Assembly (NCBI GenBank): GCA_001890945.1
Contig: MLAX01000002.1
Location: 930,001-994,000, forward strand
Direction of reading: 5' to 3'
From: Alphaproteobacteria bacterium AO1-B
GTDB lineage: Bacteria; Pseudomonadota; Alphaproteobacteria; Rhizobiales; Stappiaceae
DNA length: 64,000 nt
Below, one piece after another: positions 59,463-64,000 of the stretch. Both the position numbers and the translations under genes were made by a program. Every line of letters starts with the position of its first letter. The first letter of the stretch is position 1. The notes under the pieces were generated by a model, which did not search any database, had not been told where the DNA came from, and saw only the letters and a list, made by a program, of their open reading frames with translations.

Positions 59463-60776
59463 TTATTGCGATACCGCCCCGTCGCGTCCGGCCAGGCGCG
59501 GCCTGAAGAAACTGTGGATGGCCTCTGTCATGGCGTCCGCCATCCGCTCCCGCCACTCTTCAGATATCAAGAGTTTCTCATCATGCGCATTCGACAGATA
59601 GCCGAGTTCGACCAAAACCGATGGTACGTCATGCGCTTTCAAAACCCGGAAACCGGCTGATCTGTGCGGGTTTCGGATCAATCGAACAGCGCTCTGCAAT
59701 TCGCCAATCAGGGTCTTGGCAAAATATACGGAAAACGACCGGGTCTCGCGGCGGGCCAAATCAAGCAGGATGTCGGTCACTTCAGTCGGCTCTTCTTCGA
59801 GTTCGACACCCGCGATGATGTCCGACATGTTTTCGCTGGCGGCCAACTCCTCGGCAAGGTCATCCGATGCCCGGTCTGACAGGGTGTAAACAGTCGCTCC
59901 GCGCGCAAGTTTTTTGCCGCGCACCACCGAATCAGCGTGGATAGAAATAAAGAGATCCGCCGCCAGATCATGACCGATCTGGACACGCTCTCCCAGCGGG
60001 ATGAATGTGTCATCATCCCGGGTCAGATGGATCTGATAGAGACCACCTTCTGAAAGCTTGTCCCGAAGCAGTTTGGAAAACTCCAGAACGATCGCCTTTT
60101 CCAAAGTTCCGCCGACACCAATCGCTCCGTAGTCAATGCCGCCATGCCCCGGATCCAGCACGATCACTGGTTTGCTGTTCGCGCGTTGCGCAGTCAAGAG
60201 ATCGGTTTTAGGTGCAGCGGCCTCCCGGCTGTATGTGCGCTTTGACCGGGTTTCAGAGACAAACTCCGCAAATTCTTCATCGCTGGCCCGGACAAGATCG
60301 ATCACCAGGCGCGATGGCTGATCGTCGATCGAGGGCAAAAACAGTGTCTTGTCCACCCGGACCGGTGCAGCCAAGTCCACAACCACGCGGGACTTTCCGA
60401 CGGCGAATAGGCCAAACCGCCAGTCACGAACGAGCCCCTGCTCCGCATTTTGCTCTCTCTTATCAAACGCAAAGGTCACTTCCGGCAGATCCAGAATGAG
60501 CCGGTAGGGCGTTCCAAGTGCGGAAATCACAGGGGTGACCTGCGTGTTGAGTTCAAAAACGATTCGTGTCCGGTCTTCGTCACCGGCGACGCGCGCGGCT
60601 GAGATGACAGGCTTGTCAGCCGCCAGTGCTGGCGCCCCATATGCTGATACAAGGAGCGCAAGTGAAATGACCGCGAGCGCAATAACCCATTGCATCGCCG
60701 GAACAATCGCCAGCACACCGGCAAAGCCGCTTGACGCCGGTGATTTCAGCACTTTTATGTTATCAGCCATTCTCAT
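59463..60776 (-). CDS. N-acetylmuramoyl-L-alanine amidase, AmiC type
   Basis: The protein of about 437 residues has an N-terminal export signal (VIALAVISLALLVSAYGAPALA), an AMIN domain (about 60-160) that targets cell-wall structures, and an amidase_3 domain with zinc-ligand segments VLDPGHGGIDYG and HLTRDDD and the downstream ISIHADS. It splits amide bonds between MurNAc and the stem peptide, usually at division. The start could be 60776 or 60770. It precedes PBP1A, and divergence from rne leaves a long intergenic region. Confidence 0.93.
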   Translation of the reverse strand: MRMADNIKVLKSPASSGFAGVLAIVPAMQWVIALAVISLALLVSAYGAPALAADKPVISAARVAGDEDRTRIVFELNTQVTPVISALGTPYRLILDLPEVTFAFDKREQNAEQGLVRDWRFGLFAVGKSRVVVDLAAPVRVDKTLFLPSIDDQPSRLVIDLVRASDEEFAEFVSETRSKRTYSREAAAPKTDLLTAQRANSKPVIVLDPGHGGIDYGAIGVGGTLEKAIVLEFSKLLRDKLSEGGLYQIHLTRDDDTFIPLGERVQIGHDLAADLFISIHADSVVRGKKLARGATVYTLSDRASDDLAEELAASENMSDIIAGVELEEEPTEVTDILLDLARRETRSFSVYFAKTLIGELQSAVRLIRNPHRSAGFRVLKAHDVPSVLVELGYLSNAHDEKLLISEEWRERMADAMTEAIHSFFRPRLAGRDGAVSQ

Positions 60777-60779
60777 CAA

Positions 60780-61424
60780 ATCAGATCGCCTTGAACCTTC
60801 GAGGTTTTATGCCATTCGCCCCCTATTCGATAGGGAAAATGCCTTAGGCTGTTCAGTTTGCTTGCAAACCTTGTTCGCGGATCGTAAAAGTACCTTACGG
60901 ATTCAGGTTTGAAACCGATACTGTCCGATGTGGCAAAAGGATGGACATATCCACAATGCCATCGGTTTGCGGGCCCATAAAACGATAGAACAGAGGCCGT
61001 TCTGCCGTATCACGGGCGATCCGAAACCTCAAATGGACAGCATATCGGCGGTTGCTGACGATCTATCGCCCCTTGGCGCTGCAAACGTTTGAACGTGCAG
61101 TCTTTCGGGGTCGAAGGGGATAACCAGACCAGCCTGACCCGACCGGGACCAGATCCATGGCCACGAGGCCAGCTGAGCCGGAACACAGATTGATAGACTT
61201 AACTCAAGGGCTTGCGTTGCCCCGAAGGACCCGCGTGATGCAAATGCTGATCAACATCGAACAAGCCCCCGCCTTAGGTGCGGCCGCTTGTTTTGATCAG
61301 CCAGACGCGCCGGGCGCAGACGCCCTTGCTCACAACAGCAAAACAAGTACGGCGGCCATCCTCCTTTCGGGCGATGCGCGCTTCAGATGCGCGCACATGA
61401 GCGCCGCCGTGGAGAAATTCAATA
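60780..61424. other. long intergenic region upstream of rne, likely containing its 5' leader
   Basis: About 645 bp with no supported gene. A possible stem-loop at 60912-60968 has outer arms AAACCGAT and ATCGGTTT (8 bp) and inner complementary segments. The palindrome CAAACGTTTG lies near 61081. A short open frame from 61157 overlaps the rne start in another frame and looks spurious. The length fits a regulated rne leader, as in E. coli. Confidence 0.5.
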
Positions 61425-64000
61425 ATGGCAAACAAGATGCTGATCGACGCGGGCCACCCGGAAGAGACCCGGGTCGTCGTCGTCCGCGGCAATCGGGTTG
61501 AAGAATTCGATTTTGAAGCAGCGAATCGCAAACAGCTGCGTGGTAACATTTATCTGGCGAAGGTCACACGGGTCGAACCCTCGCTTCAGGCAGCTTTTGT
61601 AGAATACGGCGGAAACCGGCACGGTTTTCTGGCATTCAGCGAAATTCACCCGGACTACTATCAAATCCCGGTTGCCGACCGGGAGGCTTTGCTTGCGGCC
61701 GAAGCTGCCGAGCGCCAACCCGACGAAACCGAACAGGAAGAAAAGCCGAAACGCCGGCGCCGGTCACGGGCAGCCCGCAACGAGTCAGATGGCGATACTG
61801 TTGCCAGTGACAAGGTCAAGGCCGCAGACGAAGACGGGTCTGATCCAGAAGCACATGCCGACAGTGATTCAGAAGCTACGCAATCGGTAGCTGCCGAGAG
61901 CAACGACGAAGCCGATGCTGATGCCGTCTCCGATAGCGAAACAGCTGATGAGAACACCGTCGATGCTCAATCTGCTGATGCAGACGCGGACGCAGAGACC
62001 CCGTCTGATGAAAACGAAGATGATGCCAAACCGGCCCGTGCTCGCCGCCGGCGCCGCCGCAAGTCTGACGTTGAAGCTGCATCAAGCGACGATGCCGGTG
62101 ACAACGGCGACGATGAAGTCGAATCCGTTGGCGCGGAAGACGCCCTGGAAGAAGTGCCGGAGCGCCGCGCTCCGATGCGCAAGCAGTACAAGATCCAGGA
62201 AGTCATCAAGCGCCGCCAGATCATCCTGGTGCAAGTCGTAAAAGAAGAGCGCGGCAACAAGGGCGCGGCTCTAACCACCTATTTGTCCTTGGCAGGCCGG
62301 TATTCCGTTTTGATGCCGAACACGGCCCGTGGTGGCGGGATCTCCCGCAAGATCACACAGCCAACAGACCGCAAGCGGCTCAAGAAAATCGCAACTGAGC
62401 TGGATGTGCCGGAAGGCATGGGCGTTATCCTGCGCACTGCAGGCGCAAGCCGCACCAAGGCAGAGATCAAGCGCGACTTTGAATATCTCATGCGGCTCTG
62501 GGAGAATGTGCGCGAGCTGACATTAAAATCGAGCGCGCCGAGTCTCGTTTATGAGGAAGGCAGTCTGATCAAACGATCGATCAGGGACCTCTACAACAAG
62601 GACATTGACGAGGTTTCGGTCGCAGGCGACGAAGGCTACCGGGAAGCAAAAGACTTCATGCGCATGCTCATGCCGAGCCATGCCAAGAACGTCCAGCCGT
62701 ATCGCGACCCCTCCCCGCTGTTCATCCGCTATGGCGTGGAACCGCAGCTTGATGCCATGTTCTCGCCGCACGTGACCCTGAAGTCAGGCGGATACATTGT
62801 GATCAACCAGACCGAGGCTCTGGTTTCCATCGACGTGAACTCGGGCAAGTCGACCCGCGAACACAACATTGAGGACACCGCCCTTCAGACCAATCTGGAA
62901 GCCGCCGAGGAAGTGACAAGGCAGTTGCGCCTGCGCGACCTTGCCGGACTTGTTGTGATCGACTTCATCGATATGGAGGAATCGAAAAACAACCGGGCAG
63001 TCGAGCGGAAACTGAAGGACTGCCTAAAGAACGACCGCGCGCGGATCCAGGTCGGACGGATTTCCCATTTCGGTCTTCTGGAAATGTCGCGCCAGCGGCT
63101 GCGCACCGGTGTTCTGGAGAGCTCCACAACACCCTGTCCGCATTGTCAGGGCACGGGCATGATCCGGTCGGTGGAATCTGTGGCACTCCATGTACTGCGG
63201 TCCATCGAAGACAACCTTCTGAAGGGCGCAACGCACGATCTGATCATCCGGACGTCGGCAGAAGTCGCTCTTTATATCCTCAATCAGAAGCGCTCGAACC
63301 TGTTCGATCTTGAGGTGCGGTTCCTGGTCGGGATCGAGGTCCAGGCAGACCATATGGTCAATGGGCAGCTGTATGTTTTGGAACGCGGCGCCCTGATCGA
63401 TCGCGATCGTCAGCCGATGCCGACAGCGACTGTCCAGCCGGACATGATCGATATCATCGACGAAGATACCGAGCAGCCGGTTGTTGAAGAACAAGCTCAA
63501 CAGGACGATGACAATGGCGACCGCCGCCGCCGTCGTCGCCGCAAGCGCCGCCGGGGTGGTTCCGACACTCAAAGCGACGAGACCTCAGAGGCAAATGCCG
63601 ACAGCGAAAACGCTGATGGTGAACAGGCCGAAGCGCGCGGCTCGGACGACGACAACGACGATGAGCCGCGCCGCAAACGGCGCCGGGGCCGACGGGGTGG
63701 TCGCCGTGGGCGCCGTGACGACGAGATGGAAAATCGGGCGGACGATGCTGACGGTGACGGTGACTCTTCTGATGCACCTGTCTCTGACGACAGCTCGGAC
63801 GCTCAACCGACTGAAGTAACCGCGGTATCCGATGCACCGGGATCGGAAACTGTCGCGGCTGCCGACCCCGGCACCCCGGATCAGCCGGTTAATGGCGTCG
63901 ATGCAAGCGCATCGGAGCCGTCTGAACCTGTAGAACCTTCACAGGCAGCGGAAAGTGAAACTGCGGAAAGCACTGAGGAACCGGTTGCTCAAGCAGATGA
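61425..64000 (+). CDS. rne: ribonuclease E (partial, C-terminus outside window)
   Basis: RNase E starts at ATG 61425 with GGAGAAA upstream and is open for 858 codons to the window edge. The S1 RNA-binding domain (about 38-95 and 250-300) is interrupted by a ~155-residue acidic and Arg-rich insertion (about 95-250), typical of alphaproteobacteria. The catalytic RNase H/DNase I-like region follows, with VSIDVNSGKST and VIDFIDME (Mg-binding acids), and the Zn-link CPHC motif in TTPCPHCQGTG. After about residue 690 comes a disordered, Arg- and Asp-rich tail that binds RNA and degradosome partners. Confidence 0.97.
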   Translation, partial: MANKMLIDAGHPEETRVVVVRGNRVEEFDFEAANRKQLRGNIYLAKVTRVEPSLQAAFVEYGGNRHGFLAFSEIHPDYYQIPVADREALLAAEAAERQPDETEQEEKPKRRRRSRAARNESDGDTVASDKVKAADEDGSDPEAHADSDSEATQSVAAESNDEADADAVSDSETADENTVDAQSADADADAETPSDENEDDAKPARARRRRRRKSDVEAASSDDAGDNGDDEVESVGAEDALEEVPERRAPMRKQYKIQEVIKRRQIILVQVVKEERGNKGAALTTYLSLAGRYSVLMPNTARGGGISRKITQPTDRKRLKKIATELDVPEGMGVILRTAGASRTKAEIKRDFEYLMRLWENVRELTLKSSAPSLVYEEGSLIKRSIRDLYNKDIDEVSVAGDEGYREAKDFMRMLMPSHAKNVQPYRDPSPLFIRYGVEPQLDAMFSPHVTLKSGGYIVINQTEALVSIDVNSGKSTREHNIEDTALQTNLEAAEEVTRQLRLRDLAGLVVIDFIDMEESKNNRAVERKLKDCLKNDRARIQVGRISHFGLLEMSRQRLRTGVLESSTTPCPHCQGTGMIRSVESVALHVLRSIEDNLLKGATHDLIIRTSAEVALYILNQKRSNLFDLEVRFLVGIEVQADHMVNGQLYVLERGALIDRDRQPMPTATVQPDMIDIIDEDTEQPVVEEQAQQDDDNGDRRRRRRRKRRRGGSDTQSDETSEANADSENADGEQAEARGSDDDNDDEPRRKRRRGRRGGRRGRRDDEMENRADDADGDGDSSDAPVSDDSSDAQPTEVTAVSDAPGSETVAAADPGTPDQPVNGVDASASEPSEPVEPSQAAESETAESTEEPVAQAD

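Noticed and set aside
61157-61501. 114-codon frame overlapping the start of rne
   Set aside because: It overlaps the rne coding start in a different frame, has no ribosome site and no family sequence.

Overview
The window looks like a chromosomal segment of an alphaproteobacterium of the Hyphomicrobiales/Rhizobiales type. A marine Stappiaceae-like genome (Roseibium/Labrenzia group) is my best guess, but this is an inference from gene content and order, not from a database search. The supporting signs are the linked order tig-clpP-clpX-lon-HU next to the complex I operon, a NuoE with a long Ala/Lys/Pro-rich tail, RNase E with a large acidic insert in its S1 domain, a DUF455 ferritin-like protein, a glnB-glnA pair, and high-GC coding that leaves long antisense reading frames open. 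Nearly everything is core chromosome. I see no complete insertion sequence, prophage or CRISPR array.

Layout. 1-9322 (minus): complex I operon nuoA-B-C-D-E-F-G-H, an extra small membrane gene, then nuoI, which runs off the left edge. 9786-9981: two identical tRNA-Asp genes. 10327-12756: a two-helix K+-channel-like protein, a Na+/phosphate symporter with a PhoU-like tail, and tRNA-Val. 13010-19940 (minus): protein quality control block HU, Lon, ClpX, ClpP, trigger factor. 20190-25119: alpha/beta hydrolase, a membrane-bound PAS-GGDEF-EAL protein with both catalytic domains apparently intact, and two orphan genes. 25291-31599: LysR regulator divergent from a UGP-type ABC importer (ATPase, two permeases, binding protein) followed by a GpdQ-like phosphodiesterase, which suggests uptake and hydrolysis of a phosphodiester or glycerol-phosphate type compound. 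31816-37279: a secreted orphan, an ABC-2 exporter pair and three more orphans. 37517-39206: tRNA-Leu and the NAD(P)HX repair enzyme. 39496-41564: glnB-glnA behind a sigma-54-like promoter, closed by a strong terminator and followed by a nested inverted repeat. 41738-47135 (minus): phnCDE phosphonate-type importer, a P-loop kinase, a DmpA-like self-cleaving aminopeptidase and an amino-acid-type binding protein. 47328-52510: glycine-zipper secreted protein, tyrS, a giant AsmA/YhdP-like protein. 52734-64000: Bcp peroxiredoxin, DUF455 protein, LytM/M23 peptidase, prfB with a programmed +1 frameshift, PBP1A, an AmiC-type amidase, and rne, which runs off the right edge.

The cell-wall genes (M23 peptidase, PBP1A, AmiC-type amidase) are close together. 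The quality-control genes form a single-direction block of separately spaced genes. The most useful loci for follow-up are the nested inverted repeat behind glnA, the LysR/ABC/phosphodiesterase unit, the phnCDE-kinase-DmpA unit, the small gene inside the nuo operon and the orphan cluster at 34995-37279. I did not find a convincing wholly new multi-gene system.
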